Source: Lachnospiraceae bacterium (GTDB lineage: Bacteria; Bacillota; Clostridia; Lachnospirales; Lachnospiraceae). Taken from it: 64,000 nt of DNA. The stretch spans positions 152,478 through 216,477 of the forward strand of contig JAGBBV010000013.1 in NCBI GenBank assembly GCA_017938315.1. Reading direction: 5' to 3'. Shown here piece after piece: positions 44,277 to 53,508 of this stretch (its first letter is position 1; each line of letters opens with the position of its first letter). The notes under the pieces are model-generated. The model was not told the origin of the DNA, did no database searches, and was given only the letters and a program-made list of their open reading frames with translations. A program made the translations under genes and the position numbers.

Positions 44277-44759
44277 ATGCTGTCGATAGTAAAAGAAGTA
44301 GGTATTTTTGTGGTGATAGCACAGGCGATCCTATATTTTGTGCCAAGTGAAAATTATGCAAAATATGTAAAAGTGCTAATCGGAATTATGATGGTAGCAA
44401 AACTCATTTCCCCTATTTTTTCGATGCTTTCGGGAGAGGGAATTACAGAGTTTGATTATAGGGGAGAGGCATTTTGGGAAAGTATGGAAAAAACAAAAAT
44501 AAGAGAGATGGAGGGGATGACGGAAGAAAAGATATACGAAAATATCAGGAAAGAAATGAAAGAGAAACTGAATAATAATCCCATGGATGGTTATGTGGTT
44601 GAGGATGTTTACATAGAAGAAACAAAAGATGGAACGGGAAAGATAACAATTCTTGTCCAAAATGAGGGGGCGGAAAAAAAAGGTGTAGGAGAGGAAGTGC
44701 TTAGAAAGCATTACCAGGAACTTCTAAAGACCGAATATATCAATCTGCAAATAAAATAG
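44277..44759 (+). CDS. spoIIIAF: stage III sporulation protein AF
   Basis: This 160-residue protein has two N-terminal membrane helices (EVGIFVVIAQAILYFV; YVKVLIGIMMVAKLISPIF) and a ring-building-motif-like C-terminal domain, as in SpoIIIAF. ATG 44277 has AAGGA nine bases upstream; ATG 44268 abuts that site and is less likely. Confidence 0.92.
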   Translation: MLSIVKEVGIFVVIAQAILYFVPSENYAKYVKVLIGIMMVAKLISPIFSMLSGEGITEFDYRGEAFWESMEKTKIREMEGMTEEKIYENIRKEMKEKLNNNPMDGYVVEDVYIEETKDGTGKITILVQNEGAEKKGVGEEVLRKHYQELLKTEYINLQIK

Positions 44760-44776
44760 TAGAAAGGGTAAAGGGA

Positions 44777-45394
44777 GTGAAAAAACTAAAAAAAGAAAAC
44801 TTTATAGTAATACTTTTAATGGGAGTGTTACTTATGGTAATTGTTTGGCCCGTGCCGGATAAGAAAAGCGAGACAAAACAAGAAATGTCCTATTTATCGG
44901 ACGGGGCAAATGGTATGCTTGATATAACCGCTAATAATAAGGAAATGAGCACGAAGAAAGTATTTCCCACATCATCTGAACAAGAGCAGTGGGGCAGTTA
45001 TACAGAGTTTTTGGAAAGCACCTTAGAGGAGGTACTTTTAACAATGGAAGGAGCAGGAAAAGTAAAAGTGATGATTACTTTGGAGGATTCAGGAGAAACA
45101 GTGGTGGAGAAAGATATCACCACGGGACTTGATTCTTCTACCCAGGTGGATGCTGATGGGGCAAGCCATAATACCGGTAGTAATGAAAAGACAGGTGAGA
45201 CTGTATATGTAAACGGTGATGGGGAATCTGTTCCTTATGTGCGGCAGGTGTTAAGTCCTAAAGTAAAAGGTGTTTTGGTTTCTGCCCAGGGCGGAGGAAA
45301 TCAGACGGTGAATAAAAATATTACAGAAGCAATTCAGGCATTATTCGGAATAGAAGCACATAAAATAAAAATAATTAAAATGAGTTCTGAGTAA
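44777..45394 (+). CDS. spoIIIAG: stage III sporulation protein AG
   Basis: SpoIIIAG forms a large ring in the intermembrane space. The 205-residue protein has one N-terminal helix (FIVILLMGVLLMVIVWPV), a central Ser/Thr/Gly-rich region that includes the wing-like insert, and a C-terminal ring-building motif with VLVSAQGGGNQTVNKNITEAIQALFGIEAHKI. The start codon is GTG, preceded by AAAGGG. Confidence 0.93.
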   Translation: MKKLKKENFIVILLMGVLLMVIVWPVPDKKSETKQEMSYLSDGANGMLDITANNKEMSTKKVFPTSSEQEQWGSYTEFLESTLEEVLLTMEGAGKVKVMITLEDSGETVVEKDITTGLDSSTQVDADGASHNTGSNEKTGETVYVNGDGESVPYVRQVLSPKVKGVLVSAQGGGNQTVNKNITEAIQALFGIEAHKIKIIKMSSE

Positions 45395-45407
45395 AGGAGA
45401 TGCAGAA

Positions 45408-46181
45408 TTGAAAAATATGATGAAAAAGAATCAAATCATGATTACAGCTCTGGCAATTATGATTGCAGTAGCGGGATACCTGAATTTTGCGGGAGAACAA
45501 ATTACAGATGAAGAAATTATGACAACAGGAACAGACAATGCCGTTAGCAGTATAGAAGACAGTACATACGAGGATTTGGATGTGGCTACCTTGTTTGAGA
45601 TTTCTGATGAAGATATGGAACAGGCAGAAAACGGGGATATTGCCAGTTTAGATACAGAGATTATTACAGAACAGGAAAACTATTTAGATGAATCCATGGA
45701 AGAAGTGCTTGGTGATATGACAGAGGAAATGGTGACAGAAACGATGAGTGATGAGATGCAGTCTGCTGCAAGTGAGCAGATTTCTGAGGCGGAAACACCC
45801 GGTGAGGCGGTGTTTACAGCTACCACTAATTTGGATGCATCCTCAGGTGCAAAGCTTTTAAAAGAACAGACAAGAGCGAAAAATAAAGAAACATTACTGG
45901 AAATCATTAACAATGTAAACATTAGTGAAGAACAGAAACAGGAAGCCATTGACAATATGATTTCTCTTACAGATATTGCTGAAAAAGAAACAGCTGCCGA
46001 AATTTTGCTGGAAGCAAAGGGATTTGATGATGTGGTGGTAAGTATTGCGGATGACGCTGTGGATGTGGTTGTAAACGCATCGGAACTGACAGAAGCACAG
46101 CGTGCACAGATTGAGGATATTGTTGTGCGTAAAACGGGAATTGCACCGGAAAATATTGTAATCAGCACTATTACAGAATAG
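45408..46181 (+). CDS. spoIIIAH: stage III sporulation protein AH
   Basis: SpoIIIAH spans from the mother-cell membrane and binds forespore SpoIIQ. The 257-residue protein has one helix (MITALAIMIAVAGYLNF), a long acidic linker, and the EscJ/YscJ-like ring domain with ISEEQKQEAIDNMISL, EAKGFDDVVVSIADDAVDVVV and a VVRKTGIAPENIVIS ending. A TTG start at 45408 has AAAGGAG eight bases upstream; ATG 45417 is an alternative. Last gene of the operon. Confidence 0.93.
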   Translation: MKNMMKKNQIMITALAIMIAVAGYLNFAGEQITDEEIMTTGTDNAVSSIEDSTYEDLDVATLFEISDEDMEQAENGDIASLDTEIITEQENYLDESMEEVLGDMTEEMVTETMSDEMQSAASEQISEAETPGEAVFTATTNLDASSGAKLLKEQTRAKNKETLLEIINNVNISEEQKQEAIDNMISLTDIAEKETAAEILLEAKGFDDVVVSIADDAVDVVVNASELTEAQRAQIEDIVVRKTGIAPENIVISTITE

Positions 46182-46234
46182 CAAAATGTGGTATTCTATT
46201 ACAGAGATGATAACAAACAGAAAGGAACACAGGA

Positions 46235-47386
46235 ATGAAAAGAGTTTTTTTAATTGTGCTTGACAGTGTGGGAATCGGAGCAATGATGGATGCTGACAAA
46301 TTTGGCGATGTGGGGACAAATACCTTACGCTCGGCGATGTCAAGCTCCTATTTCCATATGCCGAATATGGAAAAGCTGGGATTATTTCATATTGACGGAA
46401 TAGATTTTAAAGAATCGGGAGAAAAGCCGATAGCATTACACGCGAGAATGACAGAAGCCTCAAAGGGGAAAGATACTACCATAGGACATTGGGAGATTGC
46501 CGGACTAGTATCGGAAAATCCGTTGCCGGTATATCCGGACGGCTTTCCGGAAGAGGTGCTTGCACCTTTTAGAGAGATGACAGGAAGGGGTGTTTTGTGT
46601 AATGCACCCTATTCAGGCACCGAAGTAATTAAGGATTATGGTGATGAACACGTTAAAACAGGAGATCTGATTGTGTATACATCAGCGGACAGCGTGTTCC
46701 AGATCGCTGCACATGAAGATGTTGTACCGGTGGAAACTTTATATGAATATTGTGAAATGGCGAGAAAAATTCTGGTAGGAAAGCATGGCGTGGGAAGAGT
46801 CATTGCACGTCCCTTCGTGGGTGAATCAGGAAATTATAAACGGACACCAAGAAGACATGACTTTTCCATTTTACCTCCAAAGCAAACTATGTTGGACGTG
46901 TTAAAAGCGGCCGGCAAGGATGTAATCGGAGTTGGCAAAATCAGAGATATTTTTGCGGGAAAAGGTCTTACTTCGTACGTGTATACTTCCGGAAATACAG
47001 AAGGAATTGAAAAAACTTTAGAATATTTAAAACAGGATTTTGACGGACTTTGTTTTGTGAATCTTGTAGATTTTGATATGCTTTACGGACATCGTAACGA
47101 TATTGACGGATATGCCAAGGCACTTGCACAGTTTGATGCCGCACTTCCGGAAATTATGGCATCTATGAGAGATGAGGATGTGCTTATGATTACTGCTGAC
47201 CATGGCTGTGATCCAGGCTATACATGTTCGACAGATCATTCCAGAGAATATACACCATTTCTGATGTACGGAAAAGAGGTACCCCCTGTCAATAAGGGAA
47301 CGAGAGAAACCTTTGCAGATATAGGGGCAACTGTGTTAAAATACTTAGGTGTGTCCGGAGATATTGCCGGAACACCCCTATATTAA
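46235..47386 (+). CDS. deoB: phosphopentomutase
   Basis: DeoB interconverts ribose 1- and 5-phosphate (and the deoxy forms) in nucleoside salvage. This alkaline-phosphatase-fold metalloenzyme of 383 residues shows VLDSVGIGAMMDADKFGD, the phosphorylated-Thr region KGKDTTIGHWEI, VNLVDFDMLYGHRND and ITADHGCDPGYTCSTDHSRE with the metal ligands. The start has an AAAGGAACA site. It separates the spoIIIA operon from prfC; no nucleoside phosphorylase is adjacent. Confidence 0.96.
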   Translation: MKRVFLIVLDSVGIGAMMDADKFGDVGTNTLRSAMSSSYFHMPNMEKLGLFHIDGIDFKESGEKPIALHARMTEASKGKDTTIGHWEIAGLVSENPLPVYPDGFPEEVLAPFREMTGRGVLCNAPYSGTEVIKDYGDEHVKTGDLIVYTSADSVFQIAAHEDVVPVETLYEYCEMARKILVGKHGVGRVIARPFVGESGNYKRTPRRHDFSILPPKQTMLDVLKAAGKDVIGVGKIRDIFAGKGLTSYVYTSGNTEGIEKTLEYLKQDFDGLCFVNLVDFDMLYGHRNDIDGYAKALAQFDAALPEIMASMRDEDVLMITADHGCDPGYTCSTDHSREYTPFLMYGKEVPPVNKGTRETFADIGATVLKYLGVSGDIAGTPLY

Positions 47387-47421
47387 AATAATATAGGAAT
47401 ATTTTTTTGGAGGAAAGATAC

Positions 47422-49017
47422 GTGGGCAACTTGGAAAAGGAAATAAACAGAAGACGAACTTTCGCAATTATATCCCATCCGGATGCGGGAAAAACAACTT
47501 TGACAGAAAAGTTTTTATTATACGGAGGAGCCATTAATCTGGCAGGAAGTGTAAAAGGAAAGGCTACCGCCAGACATGCGGTATCTGACTGGATGGAGAT
47601 TGAAAAGGAGAGAGGTATCTCGGTTACATCATCAGTGCTACAGTTTGAATATGATGGATTTTGCATCAATATTCTGGATACACCGGGACACCAGGACTTC
47701 TCGGAAGATACCTATAGAACTTTGATGGCAGCGGACTCCGCGGTGATGGTAATTGATGCATCAAAGGGTGTGGAGGCACAGACCAGAAAGCTTTTTAAAG
47801 TATGTGTCATGCGTAAGATTCCCATTTTTACCTTTATCAACAAAATGGATCGAGATGCCAATGACACATTTGAACTTTTAGATGAGATTGAGAAGGAACT
47901 TGGGATTGCTACTTGTCCTGTAAACTGGCCTATCGGTTCCGGAAAAGGATTTAAAGGAGTATATGACCGGGATGAAAAATGTGTAATTACTTTTTCTGAT
48001 ACGGAGAAAGGAACAAAGGAAGGCGAAACGAGAGTGATTCCTGTCAGTGACGAAGCTGCTCTTTCTGATGCTATAGGAGCGGATGCCATGGGAACTTTGA
48101 ATGATGAAATAGAGTTGTTAGACGGTGCCAGTGCGGAATTTGATTTGGAACAAGTACAGGCAGGAGATTTAACTCCGGTATTTTTTGGCTCCGCACTTAC
48201 AAACTTTGGTGTAGAGTTCTTTTTACAGCACTTTTTGGAAATGACAACAACTCCTCTCCCCAGAAAGTCTGATGCAGGCTTAATTGCGCCTGCCGAAAAC
48301 GATTTTTCAGCATTTGTATTTAAGATACAGGCGAATATGAATAAAGCGCACAGGGACAGAATCGCATTTATGCGTATCTGCTCCGGAAAATATGAAGCCA
48401 GCATGGAAGTAAAGCATGTGCAGGGGGGGAAGGTTATGCGCCTTTCACAGCCCCAGCAGATTATGGCAAGTGAGCGTAAGATTTTGGAAGAAGCATATGC
48501 GGGAGACATAATCGGTGTATTTGATCCCGGTGTATTTTCAATTGGTGACACACTATGTATGCCCAAGGAACAGTTTAAGTATGAAGGTATCCCTACTTTC
48601 GCACCTGAACATTTTGCCAGGGTGAGACAGATGGATACCATGAAAAGAAAGCAGTTTGTGAAGGGAATTACACAGATTGCCCAAGAAGGAGCTATCCAGA
48701 TTTTTCAGGAATTTAACACCGGTATGGAAGAAATTATTGTAGGTGTAGTCGGCGTGCTGCAGTTTGATGTTCTCAAATACCGTCTGGAAAATGAATATAA
48801 TGTGGAAATCAAATTAGAACCGTTGCCTTACGAGCATATCCGCTGGATTGAAAATAAGGAAGAAATTGATTTAAATAAGCTGACTGGAACTTCAGACATG
48901 AAGAAAATAAAGGATTTGAAAGGCAATCCCTTATTACTCTTTATTAATGCATGGAGCGTGGGAATGACGTTAGATCGTAATGAAGGACTTGTACTTTCGG
49001 AATTTGGACGTGATTAA
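47422..49017 (+). CDS. prfC: peptide chain release factor 3
   Basis: RF3 is the GTPase that recycles RF1/RF2 after termination. G motifs are SHPDAGKTTLTEK, RGISVTSSV, DTPGHQDFSEDTYR and NKMDRD, followed by the RF3-specific PVNWPIGSGKGFKGVYDR. The C-terminus holds domains II and III with EYNVEIKLEPLPYEHIRWIE. GTG 47422 has GGAGG eight bases upstream; the TTG at 47407 overlaps it. The 531-residue length is typical. The next gene starts directly after its stop. Confidence 0.95.
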   Translation: MGNLEKEINRRRTFAIISHPDAGKTTLTEKFLLYGGAINLAGSVKGKATARHAVSDWMEIEKERGISVTSSVLQFEYDGFCINILDTPGHQDFSEDTYRTLMAADSAVMVIDASKGVEAQTRKLFKVCVMRKIPIFTFINKMDRDANDTFELLDEIEKELGIATCPVNWPIGSGKGFKGVYDRDEKCVITFSDTEKGTKEGETRVIPVSDEAALSDAIGADAMGTLNDEIELLDGASAEFDLEQVQAGDLTPVFFGSALTNFGVEFFLQHFLEMTTTPLPRKSDAGLIAPAENDFSAFVFKIQANMNKAHRDRIAFMRICSGKYEASMEVKHVQGGKVMRLSQPQQIMASERKILEEAYAGDIIGVFDPGVFSIGDTLCMPKEQFKYEGIPTFAPEHFARVRQMDTMKRKQFVKGITQIAQEGAIQIFQEFNTGMEEIIVGVVGVLQFDVLKYRLENEYNVEIKLEPLPYEHIRWIENKEEIDLNKLTGTSDMKKIKDLKGNPLLLFINAWSVGMTLDRNEGLVLSEFGRD

Positions 49018-50208
49018 ATGAAAAAATATTTATGGTTGCCTATTTTAATATTGACTGTTTTGCTTGGTGGCTGTGACTTTATTTTACCGGAAGAAGAAAA
49101 TAGTTCCATGCCATTCCTTCCTCAGGAAGAAAAGGTAGAGAACATTCCGGTTTACCCTGAGTTATCCCCCCAGAAAATAGAAAATTTAAAACAAAACCAA
49201 ATAGGCAGTTTTTACTATGAACAATTAGATACTGAAGGGAAAACACTTTATGTAGAAATTCTTGACATTCTGGAAAAGCAGGAGCAAGAGATTGCATTGT
49301 CCTGCCTGGATACAGACAAGATTGAAAAAGTGTTTCAATATGTCTTAAATGATCATCCGGAAATCTTTTACGTAGACGGTTATACCTTTACCAGATATGC
49401 GCTGGGTGAGGAGATAAAAAAGATTACGTTTTCAGGAACTTACCTGATGGACAAGGCACAGATTGAAGCCTGTGAACTTCAGATAAAAAATTATGTAAAT
49501 GACTGTCTTGCAGGAATTACCCCATACATGGATGAGTATGAAAAGGTTAAATACATCTATGAATATCTTATAGAGCGGACAGAATATGATGCATCAGCAC
49601 CGGATAACCAAAACATATGCTCTGTGTTTATCTATGGGAGAAGTGTATGCCAGGGGTATGCAAAGGCAACACAGTATCTGCTAAAAAAGGCAGGAATTGA
49701 TAATACCCTTGTTATGGGAAGAGTTTCCGGGGGAGAAGGACATGCATGGAACCTTGTGAATATCGGAAACAATTATTATTTTGTGGATACCACATGGGGA
49801 GATGCATCCTATCAGATGGTAGAGGGAAGTGATGCGGATGTATCGGCTACCATTCCTCCCATTAATTACGACTATCTATGTGTTACTACAAAGCAGCTGG
49901 AACAGACGCATACATTGGATGATAAGGAGTTAATTCCTACATGTATTGCAATGACTGATAACTATTATGTCAGGGAAGGCTTGTATTTCTCAGAAGTAGA
50001 TAAAGACAGATTAAAAAGTCTTTTTGAAAATGCATATGAGAATGAAAACACTTATGTGACGCTTAAATGTGCGACCTTGGAAATATACGAAGAAATGTTG
50101 ACATATTTAATAAAGGAACAAGGAATTTTTGAATACTTAAAAACAGAGACGGGAGCAGTGTCCTATGCAGACAATAAAGCACAAAGAAGTATAAGTTTTT
50201 GGTTATAG
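49018..50208 (+). CDS. lipoprotein with transglutaminase-like domain
   Basis: A lipobox LGGC near residue 19 anchors this 396-residue protein outside the membrane. The central domain has the Cys-His-Asp triad of transglutaminase/protease-like folds: [25 protein letters not shown] and YFVDTTWGD. Clostridial proteins of this kind are thought to act on cell-wall or surface proteins, with the exact reaction unknown. The N-terminal 100 residues ([17 protein letters not shown]) form a family-typical helper domain. Its ATG directly follows the prfC stop, so it is probably co-transcribed. Confidence 0.88.
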   Translation: MKKYLWLPILILTVLLGGCDFILPEEENSSMPFLPQEEKVENIPVYPELSPQKIENLKQNQIGSFYYEQLDTEGKTLYVEILDILEKQEQEIALSCLDTDKIEKVFQYVLNDHPEIFYVDGYTFTRYALGEEIKKITFSGTYLMDKAQIEACELQIKNYVNDCLAGITPYMDEYEKVKYIYEYLIERTEYDASAPDNQNICSVFIYGRSVCQGYAKATQYLLKKAGIDNTLVMGRVSGGEGHAWNLVNIGNNYYFVDTTWGDASYQMVEGSDADVSATIPPINYDYLCVTTKQLEQTHTLDDKELIPTCIAMTDNYYVREGLYFSEVDKDRLKSLFENAYENENTYVTLKCATLEIYEEMLTYLIKEQGIFEYLKTETGAVSYADNKAQRSISFWL

Positions 50209-50257
50209 ATTATTATTGATAATTCTTTGTTTTAGACTATGCAAAAAGATTAATTTT

Positions 50258-50266
50258 TGATATGAT
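50258..50266 (+). promoter_or_regulatory. extended -10 promoter of the Asp23 gene
   Basis: TGA followed by TATGAT forms an extended -10 element 47 bases before the Asp23 start; the -35 is poor. Confidence 0.45.
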
Positions 50267-50313
50267 TTAGTTGTGTATTCACAAACAGAAGAAACAAAAG
50301 GAAGGAAATTATC

Positions 50314-50694
50314 ATGGAAAAAACAATAGAACAAAACACATATGTATTACAGGAAGATGACGGTATCGGAACCGTTAAAATTGCAGATGATGTAGTTGCG
50401 ATCATTGCAGGATTGGCAGCAACAGAAGTAAAAGGTGTTGTTTCCATGGCGGGCAATGTTACAAACGAACTGATGAGTAAGATGGGCGTGAAAAAACTTT
50501 CCAAGGGAGTGAAAGTGGAGGTAATCGGTAAGAGCGTAAAGATTGATCTGGCATTAGTAGTAGAATATGGCTACAATATTCCTGCTGTTTCACAGAAAGT
50601 CCAGGAAAAGGTGAAATCTACCATTGAAAACATGACAGGGCTGGATGCCACAGATGTGAATGTAAGAATTGCAGGCGTAGAAATGCCTCAATAA
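50314..50694 (+). CDS. Asp23/Gls24 family envelope stress protein
   Basis: This 126-residue protein has [25 protein letters not shown] and the closing [27 protein letters not shown] motif of the Asp23/Gls24 family. Staphylococcal Asp23 forms membrane-proximal assemblies via AmaP. In Clostridia such genes sit just upstream of nusB, as here, and their role is unclear. The start has an AAAGGAAGG site. Confidence 0.93.
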   Translation: MEKTIEQNTYVLQEDDGIGTVKIADDVVAIIAGLAATEVKGVVSMAGNVTNELMSKMGVKKLSKGVKVEVIGKSVKIDLALVVEYGYNIPAVSQKVQEKVKSTIENMTGLDATDVNVRIAGVEMPQ

Positions 50695-50722
50695 TGATAC
50701 CAAGGAAGACGGATGTAAACAC

Positions 50723-51121
50723 ATGAGTAGAAGAGAACTTAGAGAACAGATATTTAAGCTGTTGTTTCGTGTAGAATTTAACCAAAAAGAAGAGATGTCC
50801 CAGCAGGCAACTTTCTTTTTTGAAGAGGAGGAAAATACGGCTGATGAGAAAGAAGCTGTATATATTTCCGAAAAAGTAGATAAGATTGTTGAAAAACTTG
50901 AAGAGATTGATGCCACATTAAATGAAAAGGTGGAAGGATGGGATACCGGCAGAATGGGTAAGGTTGATTTGACCATTCTAAGACTTGCGGTTTATGAGAT
51001 TTTATTCGATGAAACAATTCCCACCGGAGTAGCCATTAATGAAGCTGTAGAACTTGCAAAGAAGTTTGGACAGGATTCTTCGCCGGCGTTTGTAAACGGA
51101 GTATTGGCTAAATTTGCTTAA
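50723..51121 (+). CDS. nusB: transcription antitermination factor NusB
   Basis: NusB with NusE (S10) promotes rRNA antitermination. This 132-residue all-helical protein has [18 protein letters not shown], the [18 protein letters not shown] segment and the [14 protein letters not shown]...FVNGVLAKF ending of the family. Its ribosome site is weak (GGAAGACGGA). It begins the nusB-xseA-xseB-ispA-dxs gene series. Confidence 0.95.
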   Translation: MSRRELREQIFKLLFRVEFNQKEEMSQQATFFFEEEENTADEKEAVYISEKVDKIVEKLEEIDATLNEKVEGWDTGRMGKVDLTILRLAVYEILFDETIPTGVAINEAVELAKKFGQDSSPAFVNGVLAKFA

Positions 51122-51135
51122 GGCAGGAGTATGAC

Positions 51136-52368
51136 ATGAAGAATGTATATACAGTCGGCCAGATAAATTCATATATTAAAAATATGTTTACCCAGGATTT
51201 TTTACTGCAGGACTTATCTGTAAAGGGAGAAGTCAGTAACTGCAAATATCATTCTTCCGGGCATATATATTTTACGTTGAAAGATATGAAAGGAACGATT
51301 TCCTGCGTGATGTTTGCAGGAAGTCGTTCCGGTCTTGCATTTCGGCTAATGGAAGGCATGCAGGTGATTGTAAGAGGTACGGTTGATGTCTATGAGCGTG
51401 ACGGAAAGTATCAGATGTATGCGAAAGAAATCACCCAGGATGGCGCCGGAGCTCTTTTTGAAAAATTTGAAAAATTAAAAAGAGAATTAAAAGAGCAGGG
51501 AATGTTTGATGCCTGCTATAAAAAGGAAATTCCCTCTTACTGTAAAACACTGGGTGTAGTAACAGCACCTACCGGAGCTGCAGTAAGAGATATTATTAAT
51601 ATAGCAACCAGACGAAATCCTTATGTTCAAATTATTTTGTATCCTGCTTTGGTACAAGGGGAAGGTGCGCCGCAGAGTATTGTAAACGGTATTCGTGCAC
51701 TGGAGCATATGGGGGTTGATGTAATGATTGTAGGAAGAGGCGGAGGTTCCATTGAAGATTTATGGGCATTCAATGATGAGAGCGTGGCTCAGGCTGTCTT
51801 TGACTGCAGTGTGCCAATTATCTCTGCAGTAGGACATGAAACAGATACTACCATTATAGATTATGTGGCAGATTTGCGGGCACCAACACCGTCCGCGGCA
51901 GCAGAACTTGCAGTTTTCGATGTGATGCTAACCCTTCAAAGCCTGAAGGAAACAGAATATACCATGCAAAGAATTATGCGTGGGAAAGTGGAATGGCAGA
52001 GAGCACGTTACAAAACCTGTGAAGCGAAAATACGAATGAATTCTCCCATGGGAAAGATCCGGGAGAAAAAGACATGGCTGCTTAGGCAGGAAGAAAAAGT
52101 AAGTGATGCCATGAAAGCACGGATAATGAATAACCGTCACAGGCTGGATATTTATATAGAAAAGATAAAAGGACTTTCCCCTCTTGAAAAGTTAAATCAA
52201 GGCTTTTCATATGTGACAGACAAGAGCGGAAAGACAGTAAAAAGCATTCATCAGGTGGAAGAAGGAGATCATCTTCAGATTTTTATGCGGGATGGTATGA
52301 TAGATTCCAGAGTTGTAAAAAAGAAGGACATGGATCTGATGAATAAGGAGGAAAATCATGACAGATAA
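51136..52368 (+). CDS. xseA: exodeoxyribonuclease VII large subunit
   Basis: XseA with XseB degrades single-stranded DNA in both directions. The 410-residue protein has the OB-fold (NSYIKNMFTQDFLLQDLSVKGEVSN, HIYFTLKDMKG), the catalytic region with VVTAPTGAAVRDI and GRGGGSIEDLWAFNDE, SAVGHETDTTIIDYVADLRAPTPSAAAE, and a helical C-terminus ending GFSYVTDKSGKTVKS. The start has a GGCAGGAG site. xseB overlaps its end. Confidence 0.95.
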   Translation: MKNVYTVGQINSYIKNMFTQDFLLQDLSVKGEVSNCKYHSSGHIYFTLKDMKGTISCVMFAGSRSGLAFRLMEGMQVIVRGTVDVYERDGKYQMYAKEITQDGAGALFEKFEKLKRELKEQGMFDACYKKEIPSYCKTLGVVTAPTGAAVRDIINIATRRNPYVQIILYPALVQGEGAPQSIVNGIRALEHMGVDVMIVGRGGGSIEDLWAFNDESVAQAVFDCSVPIISAVGHETDTTIIDYVADLRAPTPSAAAELAVFDVMLTLQSLKETEYTMQRIMRGKVEWQRARYKTCEAKIRMNSPMGKIREKKTWLLRQEEKVSDAMKARIMNNRHRLDIYIEKIKGLSPLEKLNQGFSYVTDKSGKTVKSIHQVEEGDHLQIFMRDGMIDSRVVKKKDMDLMNKEENHDR

Positions 52369-52573
52369 GAAAAAAGATTTTAATCTGGAAGAGGCATTTT
52401 CCATGCTGGATAAAACAGTGGAGAAACTTGAAAAAGAGGACATTTCCCTTGAAGAATCTTTTGCAGAATATCAAAAGGGAGTTGAACTGCTCAAATTGTG
52501 TAATGACGCAATTGACCGGGTAGAGAAAAAAGTTTTGATGCTGAACGAAAAGGGTGAACTAAATGAGTTTTAA
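52358..52573 (+). CDS. xseB: exodeoxyribonuclease VII small subunit
   Basis: This 71-residue partner of XseA shows the family's LEEAFSMLDKTVEKLEKEDISLEES and FAEYQKGVELLKLCNDAI helices. It overlaps xseA by 11 bases and ispA by 11 bases, giving tight translational coupling. A GGAGGAAA site precedes the ATG. Confidence 0.94.
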   Translation: MTDKKKDFNLEEAFSMLDKTVEKLEKEDISLEESFAEYQKGVELLKLCNDAIDRVEKKVLMLNEKGELNEF

Positions 52574-53480
52574 AGAAGAATTACAAAATAGGGTAAATCA
52601 TATAGAAGAGGTTATTTCTGCGTTCCTGCCGGAAGAGACCGGGTATCAGAAAACCGTTCTTGAAGCAATGAACTACAGCGTTATGGCAGGCGGAAAAAGG
52701 CTCCGTCCCATGTTGATGGAAGAGTGTTTTAAACTTTTCGGGGGTCAGGGAGAAATCATAAAGCCTTTTATGGCAGCTTTGGAGATGATTCACAATTATT
52801 CCCTTGTGCATGATGATTTGCCGGCCATGGATAATGACGAATACCGCAGGGGACGTAAGACCACATGGACGGTTTACGGAGATGGCATGGCTGTACTTGC
52901 AGGAGATGGTTTACTGAATCTTGCGTATGAAACTGCTGCTAAAGGATTTGATATGGTGAAAGATGCAGATGGCTACAGACGCATGGCAGGTGCAATGCAG
53001 ATTCTTGGAAGGAAAGCCGGCGTTTACGGTATGATTGGTGGGCAGACTGCCGATATAGAAGCAGAAGACGGAAAGAGTCTTTTGACAGAAGAGGTACTTT
53101 TGTTTATCCATGAAAACAAGACTGCAGCGCTGATTCAGGCTGCTATGATGATTGGGGCTATTCTTGCCGGTGCAGGAGAAGAGGATGTGGCACTGATGGA
53201 GCGTGTGGCATATAATATCGGCATTGCATTTCAAATTCAGGATGATATCCTTGATGTGACAAGTACCACGGAAGTGCTTGGAAAGCCGGTTGGAAGTGAT
53301 GAAAAGAATCATAAACTTACTTATGTGACACTAAAAGGACTTGATGCTTCCAGGTGTGAAGTAGAAAGATTATCCAAGGAGGCAATGAAGATTTTGGCTG
53401 ACCTGCAAAGGAAAGAAGGAAACATTGCCAATGCATTCTTGATAGAATTGGTGGAATCTTTAATAACAAGAGAAAAATAG
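52563..53480 (+). CDS. ispA: farnesyl/geranyl diphosphate synthase
   Basis: This prenyl diphosphate synthase condenses isopentenyl diphosphate with allylic diphosphates. The first Asp-rich motif is in SLVHDDLPAMDNDEYRRG and the second in QIQDDILDVTS. GGKRLRPML binds the homoallylic substrate. The two residues between the Asp pair and the last Asp of the first motif (DDLPAMD) match the bacterial FPP synthase pattern. The 305-residue length fits. It lies directly before dxs, so precursor and product steps share an operon. Confidence 0.94.
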   Translation: MSFKEELQNRVNHIEEVISAFLPEETGYQKTVLEAMNYSVMAGGKRLRPMLMEECFKLFGGQGEIIKPFMAALEMIHNYSLVHDDLPAMDNDEYRRGRKTTWTVYGDGMAVLAGDGLLNLAYETAAKGFDMVKDADGYRRMAGAMQILGRKAGVYGMIGGQTADIEAEDGKSLLTEEVLLFIHENKTAALIQAAMMIGAILAGAGEEDVALMERVAYNIGIAFQIQDDILDVTSTTEVLGKPVGSDEKNHKLTYVTLKGLDASRCEVERLSKEAMKILADLQRKEGNIANAFLIELVESLITREK

Positions 53481-53508
53481 GGGATTTTAGGAAAAGAAGG
53501 ATATAGAT

